Below are positions 15,166 through 26,170 of a stretch of 27,073 nucleotides of DNA, in pieces; within the stretch, counting starts at the first letter, position 1, and each line of letters starts with the position of its first letter. The DNA comes from an uncultured Verrucomicrobiales bacterium (lineage in GTDB: Bacteria; Verrucomicrobiota; Verrucomicrobiia; Verrucomicrobiales; Akkermansiaceae), in the NCBI GenBank assembly GCA_937893015.1, contig CALBJX010000033.1:1-27073 (forward strand), in the 5' to 3' direction. The notes under the pieces are model-generated. The model made no database searches, was not told the DNA's origin, and worked only from the letters and a program-made list of their open reading frames with translations. Made by a program: the position numbers and the translations under genes.

Positions 15166-15262
15166 GGTGCGCGCGATGTACAAAGTACAATGTACAATGT
15201 ACAAATCTTAAATTTAGGCTCGCTCTGCTCGCGGGGGAAGAACCCAAGGGGGGAGCGAGCCG
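15155..15262. repeat. Palindromic repeat with TGTACAA heptamers after fumarase
   Basis: It begins with an 8-bp hairpin GCGCGCAC-TAAG-GTGCGCGC (15155-15174), whose loop contains the fumarase stop codon. Four heptamers follow (TGTACAA, AGTACAA, TGTACAA, TGTACAA, from 15177), then ATCTTAAATTTAG, then a longer hairpin with GGCTCGCT (15217-15224) pairing AGCGAGCC (15254-15261). No T-run follows, so it is not a standard terminator. Confidence 0.7.
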
Positions 15263-15285
15263 CTTCTTTTAATGAAAGGCTTCTT

Positions 15286-16221
15286 ATGAGCGACAAGACC
15301 AAGACTTTTTTCAAGCGTTTGTTCAGCACGGTGATTTTGCTTTCGCTGCTGGGCGGAGCGGTGGCGTGGAATAACGTCATCGGCTACGGCGTGCTGCTGT
15401 GCCTGTTCTGCAATCTCACCACATGGGAGTGGTTTGTGATGCTGAAGGAGACGCCCGCCTGCCGCAAGCTGGGGCTGGTGATGGGCTTGGTCTATCCGTG
15501 GACGCTGTTCGCCGTGTTGCAGGCGGAGTCTCCGTACATCATTGTCGGTTCCGCTTCCCAATGCCTTGCGTTGGGCTATCTCGTGCTCTTCGCGCTGCTG
15601 GCGTTCTTCGTGAACCTCTTCTGCATGGATTACAAAGGGCGCACGGGGCGCGAGGCGTTGGAGTCCATGGGGCTCACGCTGTTGTCCTTCGTCTATCCCG
15701 TGTGGCTGTTTGCCTTTGCACTGAACTGGGTTGACGTTGTGCCCTTCGGCGGCATGTTCGGCGGCATGGTGAGGACGCTGCTCTGGCTCATTCTCTTCAC
15801 CAAGATGAGCGATATCTGGGCCTATGTCAGCGGCGTGCTGTTGGGCGGGCGTTTCTTCACGCGCAAGTTCAGCCCCACCGTCTCCCCCAAGAAGACGTGG
15901 GAGGGCATCATCGGCTCGTTCATCCTGACGCTCACGGCGGGCTGGTTCCTGCTGCAAGTGCTCCTCCCCGGGGAGGCGGTCAACTTGCCGACCTTCCTCG
16001 GCTATCTTCTCTTCGGCTCCATCCTCTTCGTCCTTTCCGTGGCGGGTGATTTGGCGGGCTCGCTCATCAAGCGAGGGCTGGCGGTGAAGGACAGCGGCTC
16101 GCTGCTGCCCGGTATCGGCGGCATTTTTGATTTGATTGATTCCCCTGCGTTCACGGTGGCCTTCTGCATCGCCGTTTGCCCCGCGCTGGGCGAACTGGTA
16201 GGCGTTCTGTTCAGCCTGTAA
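15286..16221 (+). CDS. cdsA: Phosphatidate cytidylyltransferase (CDP-diglyceride synthase)
   Basis: This 311-aa integral membrane enzyme makes CDP-diacylglycerol from CTP and phosphatidate, the branch point to all phospholipids. There are about eight hydrophobic segments. The family's C-terminal signature is at about 259-286: SLIKRGLAVKDSGSLLPGIG then GIFDLIDS. The usual PGHGG and DRxD are PGIGG and DLID here. The KKTWEG block (202-207) is also typical. The start at 15286 is preceded by GAAAGG; the in-frame region from 15190 is repeat sequence. The lipid kinase gene follows after 8 bases, so the two form a phospholipid pair. Confidence 0.93.
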   Translation: MSDKTKTFFKRLFSTVILLSLLGGAVAWNNVIGYGVLLCLFCNLTTWEWFVMLKETPACRKLGLVMGLVYPWTLFAVLQAESPYIIVGSASQCLALGYLVLFALLAFFVNLFCMDYKGRTGREALESMGLTLLSFVYPVWLFAFALNWVDVVPFGGMFGGMVRTLLWLILFTKMSDIWAYVSGVLLGGRFFTRKFSPTVSPKKTWEGIIGSFILTLTAGWFLLQVLLPGEAVNLPTFLGYLLFGSILFVLSVAGDLAGSLIKRGLAVKDSGSLLPGIGGIFDLIDSPAFTVAFCIAVCPALGELVGVLFSL

Positions 16222-16229
16222 TTTTTCCT

Positions 16230-17216
16230 ATGGAAACGCTGACGCCCATTCCCCTGCTCATCAATCCCAAGGCGGGCAGTCTGTTCCGCTCGGGGCTCAA
16301 AGCGTGGTTGGATGACCACCGCGCGGATTTCCGCGTGATTCCCACCAAGAGCGCCGCCCACCTCACGGAAAAAGCGGCGGAGCTCGCCGCCGAGGGCGAG
16401 CCCATCGTCGCCGTGGCGGGCGGGGACGGCACCCTCATGAATGCCGCGCAGGGGCTGGTCGGCACCTCCGCCGCCATGGGTATCCTGCCCTGCGGCACCA
16501 TGAATGTCTTTGCCCGCGAAATCGGCATCGGCTCCCGCCGCTTCGACCTCGCGCTGCAAGCCATGCGCAGCCACACGCGGCAGCAGGTGGACATCTTCGC
16601 CGTCAACGGCCGCCCCTTCCTGCAGATGGCGGGCTTCGGACCCGATGCCGCTATCATCAAGCGCATCACCCCCAAGCTCAAAAAGCATCTCGGTGCCGCC
16701 GCCCATGTCGTCACTGCCGTGAAGGTGGCCGTCGAACGTCAGGCGGCCATCACCATCACCCTGCCCAACGGCGAGGAGCTCCACGCCACGCAGCTGATTC
16801 TCGGCAACGGCAAACGCTACGGCGGCGAGGCGCACCTCTTTGCCGATGCCCGCTATGACGACGGCCTCATCGACATCGCCGCCATCCAAATGGAGAGCGT
16901 CGGCATTCTCTACGAGGTCATCAACTACATGGTGCAGAACGGCGCGAGCGAGAAGAACACGAACGATGTCACCAAGCTCCGCCAAGTGACGAGCTGCGAC
17001 ATCACCGCCGATGCCAAGCTCCCCTACCAGTTGGACGGCGACTATGTGGCCACCCTCCGCCCCGGCGAGGTCGCGCACATCGAAAAGCTGCCCGATGCCC
17101 TCACTGTCTGCGTGCTGGACACCCCCGTTCCCCTCACCCCCATCGGTCGCCTCCTCGCCCACCCCATGGTCGTGGCCCTGAAGGAGCGCATCGATGCGCT
17201 GAAGGAGGAGCCCTGA
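16230..17216 (+). CDS. Diacylglycerol/lipid kinase (DAGK catalytic family, YegS-like)
   Basis: A 328-aa soluble lipid kinase that phosphorylates diacylglycerol or a similar lipid with ATP, recycling it to phosphatidate, the substrate of the CdsA next door. Motifs are LLINPKAG (residues 9-16), VAVAGGDGTLMNA with the nucleotide-binding GGDGT (64-68), and MGILPCGTMNVFAREIG. The C-terminal domain has the family's beta-sandwich (LDGDYVATLRPG). The start METLTPIPLL lies 8 bases after the cdsA stop; the longer frame from 16176 overlaps cdsA. Substrate could also be a sphingolipid-like base or undecaprenol, since the family is broad. Confidence 0.88.
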   Translation: METLTPIPLLINPKAGSLFRSGLKAWLDDHRADFRVIPTKSAAHLTEKAAELAAEGEPIVAVAGGDGTLMNAAQGLVGTSAAMGILPCGTMNVFAREIGIGSRRFDLALQAMRSHTRQQVDIFAVNGRPFLQMAGFGPDAAIIKRITPKLKKHLGAAAHVVTAVKVAVERQAAITITLPNGEELHATQLILGNGKRYGGEAHLFADARYDDGLIDIAAIQMESVGILYEVINYMVQNGASEKNTNDVTKLRQVTSCDITADAKLPYQLDGDYVATLRPGEVAHIEKLPDALTVCVLDTPVPLTPIGRLLAHPMVVALKERIDALKEEP

Positions 17217-17281
17217 CGCTGAACTTTTTGCCATTCGGTTGTGCGCGTCGTGAAATCCCTGCGCCATGGCGAACTATCTGC

Positions 17282-17309
17282 TTGCCGCCCGCGTCATCTG
17301 TGATACAAT
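17282..17309 (+). promoter_or_regulatory. Promoter of trxB, near-leaderless
   Basis: TTGCCG (17282-17287), 16 bases, TACAAT (17304-17309), then GGGGGCAA and the ATG at 17318. The ATGGGGGC string after the -10 is also present ahead of the 21968 and 26206 genes. Confidence 0.7.
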
Positions 17310-17317
17310 GGGGGCAA

Positions 17318-18250
17318 ATGGACGAAAAACTCATCATCATCGGTACGGGTCCTGCGGGCTACACGGCAGCGATTTACGCCGCCCGCGCAGGGCTTGCCCC
17401 CCTCGTATTCACGGGCAACCAAATCGGCGGTCAGCTCACCACCACTACCGAAATCGAAAATTTTCCCGGCTTCCCCGACGGAATCATGGGGCCGGACCTG
17501 ATGTTTGCCATGAGCCAACAGGCGGAGAAGTTCGGTGCCCGCTATGCGTATGAGGATGTCCTCTCCGTCACGCAGGAAGCCTGCAGCGGGCTCTTCACCA
17601 TCACCACCACGGGCGGGGCGTACAAAGCACAGGCCGTCATCGTGGCGACGGGTGCCACGGCGCGCTATCTGGGCTTGGAGAACGAGAAACAGCTCATCGG
17701 CCACGGGCTCACTGCCTGCGCCACCTGCGACGGCGCCTTCTACCGCGACATGCCCGTCTGCGTGGTGGGCGGCGGTGACAGCGCCTGTGAGGAGGCCTCC
17801 TTCCTCACCCGCTTTGCGTCCAAGGTCTATCTCATCCACCGCCGCGACACGCTGCGTGCCTCCAAGGCCATGCAGGACCGCGTGCTGAAGAACGACAAGA
17901 TTGAACCCGTCTGGAACAGCACCATCTCCGCCTACCATGCGGATGAAACGGGCGAGATGACCTCTGTCACCCTCAAGGACACCATGACGGGTGAAGAGCG
18001 TGCGCTGGAAGTCAAGTGCGTGTTCATGGCCATCGGACACACGCCCAACAGCAAGTTCCTCGGCGACCTCGTGGTGACGGATGCTGCGGGTTTCATCGAC
18101 ACCAAGGCCCCCACCACCGAGACGAAGACCCCCGGGCTCTTCGCCGCGGGCGATGTGGCCGACCCGACATACCGCCAAGGTATCTCCGCCGCCGGCATGG
18201 GCTGCCGCGCCGCTCTGGATGCCGAACGCTACCTCAACACACTGGACTGA
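17318..18250 (+). CDS. trxB: Thioredoxin reductase
   Basis: This 310-aa flavoenzyme passes electrons from NADPH to thioredoxin. FAD binding is shown by IIIGTGPAGYTAA (residues 6-18) and AAGDVADPTYRQ near the end. The redox site is C134-A-T-C137 in TACATCDGAF, and the NADPH domain has VVGGGDSACEEA and HRRDTLRASK. Length and order match the low-molecular-weight bacterial enzyme. The start MDEKLIIIG is fixed by the promoter 8 bases upstream; the longer frame from 17228 would add a meaningless leader. Its stop overlaps the next start (TGATG). Thioredoxin itself is not in the window. Confidence 0.97.
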   Translation: MDEKLIIIGTGPAGYTAAIYAARAGLAPLVFTGNQIGGQLTTTTEIENFPGFPDGIMGPDLMFAMSQQAEKFGARYAYEDVLSVTQEACSGLFTITTTGGAYKAQAVIVATGATARYLGLENEKQLIGHGLTACATCDGAFYRDMPVCVVGGGDSACEEASFLTRFASKVYLIHRRDTLRASKAMQDRVLKNDKIEPVWNSTISAYHADETGEMTSVTLKDTMTGEERALEVKCVFMAIGHTPNSKFLGDLVVTDAAGFIDTKAPTTETKTPGLFAAGDVADPTYRQGISAAGMGCRAALDAERYLNTLD

Positions 18251-18876
18251 TGAACAAGCAGACCTTTACCGCCGCTGCAGCCGCGTTGCTGCTCGCCGCC
18301 TGCACCACACCCGCCAAACAGCTGGCAGAGGGCACGGCTTTCTACAACGCAGGCAACTACGCCGCTGCCACACCGCTCTTCCGCGCCGCGGCCATGGATG
18401 GGAACACGGATGCCCAGCTCATGCTGGCCAAGTGCTATGACTTCGGCAAGGGCGTACCGCAGGACATGAGTCAGGCCGTGCGTTGGTATGCACTCGCTGC
18501 CGAAGGCGGCAACGCCAACGCACAGGACAACCTCGGCACCTGCTACGCCACGGGCGCCGGGGTTCCCAAAGATTTGCACGCAGCCTTCCGCTGGTATCAG
18601 CGCGCCGCTGCCAACGGCGATGCCTCCGCTCTGAACAACCTCGGCCTCTGCTACCGCAACGGCGAAGGCGTGATGCCGGACGAATCCATGGCCGTCAATT
18701 GTTTCCGCCGCAGTGCAGAAGCAGGCAATGCCGACGGCCAATATAACCTCGGGCGCTGCTATTTCCATGGTGTCGGCGTCCCCATGAATGGGGACAACGC
18801 CCGTTTCTGGGTGCAAAAAGCCGCCGCACAGGGGCACAAGAATGCGCAGCTTTTCGCACAGGATAACCAATGGTAA
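18250..18876 (+). CDS. Sel1-repeat lipoprotein
   Basis: A 208-aa lipoprotein with a signal peptide ending LLLAAC, so Cys18 is the likely lipidated residue. The body is four to five Sel1-like (TPR-type) repeats, for example AQLMLAKCYDFGKGVPQD, AQDNLGTCYATGAGVPKD, ALNNLGLCYRNGEGVMPD and GQYNLGRCYFHGVGVPMN. Such proteins scaffold other envelope proteins. The ATG shares one base with the trxB stop, which implies translational coupling; a functional link with thioredoxin reductase is not obvious. A terminator follows after 19 bases. Confidence 0.9.
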   Translation: MNKQTFTAAAAALLLAACTTPAKQLAEGTAFYNAGNYAAATPLFRAAAMDGNTDAQLMLAKCYDFGKGVPQDMSQAVRWYALAAEGGNANAQDNLGTCYATGAGVPKDLHAAFRWYQRAAANGDASALNNLGLCYRNGEGVMPDESMAVNCFRRSAEAGNADGQYNLGRCYFHGVGVPMNGDNARFWVQKAAAQGHKNAQLFAQDNQW

Positions 18877-18895
18877 CAAACGGAGCCGAAGGGCG

Positions 18896-18926
18896 AAAAA
18901 GGTCTGACATTTCGTCAGACCTTTTT
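18896..18926. terminator. Bidirectional terminator between convergent operons
   Basis: A stem GGTCTGAC (18901-18908) with GTCAGACC (18914-18921), extended by A5/T5, has loop ATTTC. T-runs occur on both strands. It ends the trxB-Sel1 transcript from the left and the ispE-dusB transcript from the right. Confidence 0.92.
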
Positions 18927-18940
18927 TCTTGTGCAGCCGT

Positions 18941-19936
18941 CTAGCGTCCTCCCTCGGGCCTCGCACCGCGCAGCTCGCACAGAATCGCCTCCAGTTCCCC
19001 CAGTGAACTCACTCGTGCCAATCGGGGGCGCAGTACCTTGGTGCCGGGGATACCCTTGGCGTAAGCGAGGAGGCGGGAGCGCATGGCACGCAGGGTGATG
19101 AGCTCATTGCCGTAGTGCTCGCTTTCCACAGCCATGTGCGCGTGGCGGAGCATGAAGGCGATGCGCTCCTCAGCGGAAGGAGAGGGCTGCATCTCACCTG
19201 TAGCAAGGTAATGCTTAGCTTGGCGGAAGAGCCACGGCGCGGTCATGGCGGCGCGGCCGATCATGATACCGCTCACGGCTGTTGTCTCGCGGGCTCGCTG
19301 CACATCCTGCGGGGTGGCGATATCACCATTGCCGATGATGGGAATGGACACCGCGCGGGCACAGGCATCGATGATGCTCCAATCAGCCTTGCCGCTGTAC
19401 TGTTGGGAGCGGGTACGGCCGTGGATGGTAAGCGCGGCGATACCCGCTTCCTCCAGCCGCTTGGCGGCTTCGAGCGCACAGATGTGCTCCGCATCCCAAC
19501 CGACGCGGATTTTCGCGGTGACAGGCACTCCGTCCGCGGCGAACTCCTTCACCATGGTCGCAGCAATGCGTTGCAACAGCGGTAAATCCTTCAGCAGGGA
19601 GGAGCCGCCGTTCTTGCCGACCACTTTCGGCACGGGGCAGCCCGCGTTGATGTCGAGGAAATCGGGGTGCAACGCATCGTACAGGCGGCGGGCGGCAGCC
19701 GCCATGTGAGCGGGATCGCTGCCGAAAAGCTGGATACCGAGCGGGCGGTGCCGCTCCTCGAAGGCGGCATAGCGGCGGTTGCGTTCCCACGCCTGCAACA
19801 CACCCTCCGCAGAGACGAACTCCGTCTCCATCACATCCGCGCCTTCCTCCTTGCAGAGCGTGCGGAAAATAGGGTCCGTGACACCCGCCATGGGTGCCAG
19901 ATAGAGGGGGAACTTGGTGAAATCAATCGCGCTCAT
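18941..19936 (-). CDS. dusB: tRNA-dihydrouridine synthase
   Basis: This 331-aa FMN enzyme reduces uridine to dihydrouridine in the tRNA D-loop. Motifs are LAPMAGVTDPIFR (FMN site), IQLFGSDP, INAGCPVPKVVGKNGGSSLL with catalytic C100, TAKIRVGWD, LTIHGRTRSQQYSG, IPIIGNGDI and GIMIGRAAMTAPWLF. These are typical of the DusB/Nifr3 group. The start MSAIDFTKFP is set by an ATGA overlap with the preceding gene. Last gene of the ispE operon. Confidence 0.95.
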   Translation of the reverse strand: MSAIDFTKFPLYLAPMAGVTDPIFRTLCKEEGADVMETEFVSAEGVLQAWERNRRYAAFEERHRPLGIQLFGSDPAHMAAAARRLYDALHPDFLDINAGCPVPKVVGKNGGSSLLKDLPLLQRIAATMVKEFAADGVPVTAKIRVGWDAEHICALEAAKRLEEAGIAALTIHGRTRSQQYSGKADWSIIDACARAVSIPIIGNGDIATPQDVQRARETTAVSGIMIGRAAMTAPWLFRQAKHYLATGEMQPSPSAEERIAFMLRHAHMAVESEHYGNELITLRAMRSRLLAYAKGIPGTKVLRPRLARVSSLGELEAILCELRGARPEGGR

Positions 19937-21039
19937 GCTTGGGTCATTTCCTGCAACCATGCGGCGTAGCGCACGGGGTCGATTTCAGAGGGGCGGATGT
20001 CCGCACGCTCCGTGCGGAACACGGCGGTGTGGAGCACGGGGATGCCCGCCTCCGCCAAGTGCGCGTCGATGGCGGCCTTGTGGGCATGCACTTCTTGCAT
20101 GGTGGGGGCGTGGGTCACGCCCATGATTTGTGCGCCGCCGAAGGTGCTGCCGGCCCCGCTGCGCCAGTAACAGTGGGTCATGCAGCGGTGGCGGCCCACC
20201 TCTGCGCCCGCGCGCTCCTCCATGCCCTCGGGCACCGCCCAATGGAACAGACCTGCCGCGCCTGTGCCCGCGTGGCGGTCGGCAGGGCCGCGGTGGTCGA
20301 GAAAGGCGGCGAAACGCCCGATCACACGGCGTTTATCCAAGGCGGCGGCCACGTCGCAGTAGTGCTCCGTGCTCATACCGAGAGCGGCGGCTCGCCCCGC
20401 CCACGGGCAGGGCACGAACTCGTCCTCCCGCAAACTCTCTTTGAGACTGAGCAGCACGCGCCACTCCTCCTCCGTCAGCAGGGGCTGCTGCGGGCGTTGC
20501 ATGGCGGGCGCACTCTCCGTGCGGTCACCGGGGCGCAGGTTCGCGCGGCGAATGTGCCCGACGCTCAGCGTAAACATCCCGACCACGGGCAGCGGCACGG
20601 CATCCGTTGCCCCAAGGTGCGGGGCCAGAATCGCCAGATGTTGTTGCACCGAGCCGTAGCCGCGCGGCACTTTCAGGGTCGTCCACAATCGGTAGTCCGC
20701 GCCGGGGGCACCTGCATCCTCACAGCGGCGGATGACGATGTGCCCCGTGAAGGGGTCGTGCTGCATCAGCCAATCGTAGGCGGCGCCCAGTTTCTCCTCG
20801 GGCAGCTTCCACGCCACCAGAGCGCCCTCCGCCAAATCCGTAGAGAGCAGGGTCTGGCGCACGCGGCGGATGGTGCCCGCGCGGCGCATCGCCACCAGGC
20901 GCTCGCGCACCACAGCTTCATTCAGCCCGCAGCGCACGGCAATTTCGTCAAAAGGCCGTTCAAAAAAGCCCGCGACGGCATCCTCCGCCACGGCGAGGAT
21001 GCGGCGGTTGAGTTCGTCGTCGCTGCCGGTCGGAATCAT
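19933..21039 (-). CDS. Fused siroheme decarboxylase-like protein (AhbA-AhbB, Lrp/AsnC type)
   Basis: A 368-aa protein made of two homologous halves, each a winged helix plus an AsnC/Lrp-like ligand domain. Half one has the helix-turn-helix at about 30-62 and a ligand domain at about 70-170 (GALVAWKLPEEKL; GHIVIRR at 99-105; DYRLWTTLKVPRG). Half two has the helix-turn-helix at about 188-245 and a ligand domain at 258-365 (GLFHWAVPEGMEE; MTHCYWR at 287-293). The W-VPE and HCY-R pattern is that of AhbA/AhbB and NirD/L/G/H, which remove acetate side chains from siroheme on the way to heme or heme d1. These are usually separate subunits. ATGA overlaps join it to ispE and dusB. A transcriptional regulator of the Lrp type is the alternative. 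Confidence 0.75.
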   Translation of the reverse strand: MIPTGSDDELNRRILAVAEDAVAGFFERPFDEIAVRCGLNEAVVRERLVAMRRAGTIRRVRQTLLSTDLAEGALVAWKLPEEKLGAAYDWLMQHDPFTGHIVIRRCEDAGAPGADYRLWTTLKVPRGYGSVQQHLAILAPHLGATDAVPLPVVGMFTLSVGHIRRANLRPGDRTESAPAMQRPQQPLLTEEEWRVLLSLKESLREDEFVPCPWAGRAAALGMSTEHYCDVAAALDKRRVIGRFAAFLDHRGPADRHAGTGAAGLFHWAVPEGMEERAGAEVGRHRCMTHCYWRSGAGSTFGGAQIMGVTHAPTMQEVHAHKAAIDAHLAEAGIPVLHTAVFRTERADIRPSEIDPVRYAAWLQEMTQA

Positions 21040-21881
21040 TGGGGATTGACCATGCCGCAGTGGGTGAAGAGGGTGTCGCCGTAGAGAGCCTTGGCGGCAG
21101 CGGCGATGGCCTGCGCCTGCTCAGGGGTCTCCGTGAGGGCGAAAATGGTGGAGCCCGAGCCGCTCATCATGGCGGCGCGCACGCCCTCCTGCTCCAGCGC
21201 CCACATCTTCATCATGCCCAGCACGGGGAACTTGGCGAACACGGGGCGTTCGAGGTCGTTCACCAGCGTGATATCATCCACCTTCTGCGCACCATAGCTC
21301 ACGCTCTTGTGGCGGCGGGAGCATGTCAGGGCTTTGTAGGCGGAGGGGGTAGACACGCCGAAGGCGGGCTTCATCAGCACGATGGGGCTTGTCCATGTCG
21401 CCAGCTCGGGCACGGGCGTCACGATTTCACCGCGGCCCGTGCAGCGGCTGATAACGGGGTTGAGAAAGAAGTTGACATCGCTGCCGAGCGCGGCGGCCAT
21501 GGCGCCCAACTCCGCCTCATCATAGTTGGTGCCGAGAATCTCGTTGAGCGCGCGCAGCGTGACGGCAGCATCCGCCGAGCCGCCGCCCAAGCCCGCGCCG
21601 TGGGGGATGGCCTTGGTGAGCGTGATGCGCTGCTTGGCCTTGCGGCCGTAGGCTTTCTCGAACTCGCGCACGGCCTTAAACACCAGGTTGCTTTCATCCG
21701 TCGGCACACCGGGGGTATCGCAGAGCAGTGTCGTGGTGCGGGAGTTGTGAAAGTCCAGCGTGTCGCACAGGTCGAGCGGGGCCATCAGAATATCCACATT
21801 GTGATAGCCGTCCTCGCGCACCTTGGAGGACACGCGCAGGGAAAGATTGATTTTGGCAGGGGCCGTGTACGTGCTGCTCAT
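21036..21881 (-). CDS. ispE: 4-diphosphocytidyl-2-C-methyl-D-erythritol kinase
   Basis: This 281-aa GHMP kinase performs the fourth step of the MEP isoprenoid pathway. Motifs are APAKINLSLRV (7-17), the DGYHNVDILM substrate segment (24-33), the ATP loop IPHGAGLGGGSADAA (92-106), and the third GHMP motif AAMMSGSGSTIFAL near residue 237. Length fits the family (about 280-290). The stop overlaps the next start as ATGA. The start is 6 bases after a strong -10, so the mRNA should be leaderless. First gene of a three-gene operon with the siroheme-decarboxylase-like protein and dusB. Confidence 0.96.
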   Translation of the reverse strand: MSSTYTAPAKINLSLRVSSKVREDGYHNVDILMAPLDLCDTLDFHNSRTTTLLCDTPGVPTDESNLVFKAVREFEKAYGRKAKQRITLTKAIPHGAGLGGGSADAAVTLRALNEILGTNYDEAELGAMAAALGSDVNFFLNPVISRCTGRGEIVTPVPELATWTSPIVLMKPAFGVSTPSAYKALTCSRRHKSVSYGAQKVDDITLVNDLERPVFAKFPVLGMMKMWALEQEGVRAAMMSGSGSTIFALTETPEQAQAIAAAAKALYGDTLFTHCGMVNPQ

Positions 21882-21887
21882 GCCGTG

Positions 21888-21916
21888 ATTCTACACGAAA
21901 ATGTTCCCTGCGTCAA
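21888..21916 (-). promoter_or_regulatory. Promoter of the ispE operon, leaderless
   Basis: On the minus strand TTGACG (21916-21911), 17 bases, TAGAAT (21893-21888), then CACGGC and the ATG at 21881. This is close to a textbook housekeeping promoter, with only 6 bases to the start codon. Its -35 lies 17 bases from the -35 of the divergent 21968 gene. Confidence 0.8.
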
Positions 21917-21933
21917 CTGCGTGTATTTGCGGT

Positions 21934-21961
21934 TTTACATTCGGGCGCGGCGTGCTACAAT
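21934..21961 (+). promoter_or_regulatory. Promoter of the 21968 gene, leaderless
   Basis: TTTACA (21934-21939), 16 bases, TACAAT (21956-21961), then GGGGGC and the ATG at 21968. Confidence 0.75.
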
Positions 21962-21967
21962 GGGGGC

Positions 21968-22765
21968 ATGAGATTTGCCACGCCCCTGCTTCTTCTTTCC
22001 CTCTGCGCCGCCTGCTCTCCCGCGCACCCCGCCGCCCCGCAACGTCCGAGTGCCCCCGCCGCGCACAAAGCTGCCGTTCCCGGCTACTACGATGCCCTGG
22101 GCAAGCGCATCTGGGCGAATGAATGCGCCGGCAGCGTGCAGGGGCTGGTGAGCTGGAATGCGGGCGAGGCTTTCCCCTCGCTGGGCATCGGCCACTTCAT
22201 CTGGTATCCCGCGGGCGTGCGCGAGGCCTTCGATGAAAGTTTCCCGAAGTTCGTGGCCTATGCACACCGCCGCGGGGTGCAGGTACCCGCCTTCTTCAAC
22301 GGCCCCGCACCTTGGCCGAACAAGGCAGCCTTCCTCGCCGACCGCAGCGGCAAAGCCGATGCCATGCGTCGCTGGCTGGCCGCGAATGTCAGAATCCAGA
22401 CACAGTTCATCGTCGAGCGTTCCAACGCCTCCCTGTCGGTCATGATGCAGTCCTCCCGCAACCCGCAGGCCGTGAAGCAACGCTACCTCGCCCTTGCTGC
22501 CACCACACACGGGATGTACTGCCTCGTGGACTATGTCAACTTCAAGGGCGAAGGCATCAAGCCTGAGGAACGCTACAACGGCCAAGGCTGGGGGCTGTTG
22601 CAGGTGTTGGAGGAGATGAAGCCCTGCAGGGCCGCCGACGCACCCGCGGAATTCTCCCGCGCCGCCGCTGCCGTGCTGACCCGCCGCGTCGCCAACTCTC
22701 CCGCCGAACGAGGCGAACGCCGCTGGCTGCAAGGCTGGCTCAACCGCTGCGCGACCTATCGTTGA
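21968..22765 (+). CDS. Secreted protein with lysozyme-like motif, unknown
   Basis: A 265-aa exported protein. The N-terminus (MRFATPLLLLSLCAAC) is a signal peptide with an imperfect lipobox at C16, followed by a Pro/Ala-rich linker. The mature part starts with YDALGKRIWANECAG and contains LVSWNAGEAFPSLGIGHF, then FIWYPAGVREAFDESFPKF. The spacing of Glu52 to the LGIGHF block recalls the Glu and GYGHT motif of GH24-type lysozymes, so peptidoglycan cleavage is possible, but I cannot name the family. The start is fixed by the promoter with its -10 ending 6 bases upstream. It is divergent from ispE; carB follows after 93 bases with its own promoter. Confidence 0.75.
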   Translation: MRFATPLLLLSLCAACSPAHPAAPQRPSAPAAHKAAVPGYYDALGKRIWANECAGSVQGLVSWNAGEAFPSLGIGHFIWYPAGVREAFDESFPKFVAYAHRRGVQVPAFFNGPAPWPNKAAFLADRSGKADAMRRWLAANVRIQTQFIVERSNASLSVMMQSSRNPQAVKQRYLALAATTHGMYCLVDYVNFKGEGIKPEERYNGQGWGLLQVLEEMKPCRAADAPAEFSRAAAAVLTRRVANSPAERGERRWLQGWLNRCATYR

Positions 22766-22809
22766 CACAGCCGAACGGGGATTATGTCGGATGCTGTGAC
22801 AAATTAGTC

Positions 22810-22838
22810 TTGCCTTTTGGGCGGGTTTGTGGCATATA
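22810..22838 (+). promoter_or_regulatory. Candidate promoter of carB
   Basis: TTGCCT (22810-22815), 17 bases, CATATA (22833-22838). TATATC at 22835-22840 is an alternative -10 with 19-base spacing. The leader would be about 12-15 bases. No pyrimidine-responsive attenuator is visible in the short gap. Confidence 0.55.
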
Positions 22839-22858
22839 TCTGCAAGTTTACACCGACC

Positions 22859-26065
<3,207 letters not shown>

Positions 26066-26076
26066 GAAGCACAACG

Positions 26077-26119
26077 TCAATGTACAAATCATTTGAATAA
26101 TGCGCGGCTCCGCCGCGAG
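26077..26119. repeat. Short copy of the intergenic palindromic repeat after carB
   Basis: AATGTACAAATCATTTGAATAA is followed by a CGCGGC-TCC-GCCGCG hairpin (26103-26117). The single heptamer TGTACAA and the ACAAATCATTT block match the elements at 15177 and 1278. A TGGTCTGA terminator comes next, the same order as after the sulfatase. Confidence 0.65.
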
Positions 26120-26126
26120 GCATTGA

Positions 26127-26158
26127 AAAATGGTCTGACCTACAGGTCAGACCATTTT
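26127..26158. terminator. Terminator after carB
   Basis: A perfect 14-bp stem, AAAATGGTCTGACC (26127-26140) with GGTCAGACCATTTT (26145-26158), has loop TACA and is followed by GTTTT. It is nearly the same sequence as the terminator at 1321-1350. Confidence 0.9.
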
Positions 26159-26170
26159 GTTTTATCCGCA

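Noticed and set aside
13468..15204. A 578-residue minus frame opposite fumarase
   Set aside because: Same cause. Fumarase carries all three cluster cysteines and family motifs in its own frame.
19939..21084. A 381-residue + frame opposite the AhbA/B-like gene
   Set aside because: His/Gly/Ala/Arg-rich with no domain, while the minus frame has two matched winged-helix halves and ATGA overlaps with both neighbours.
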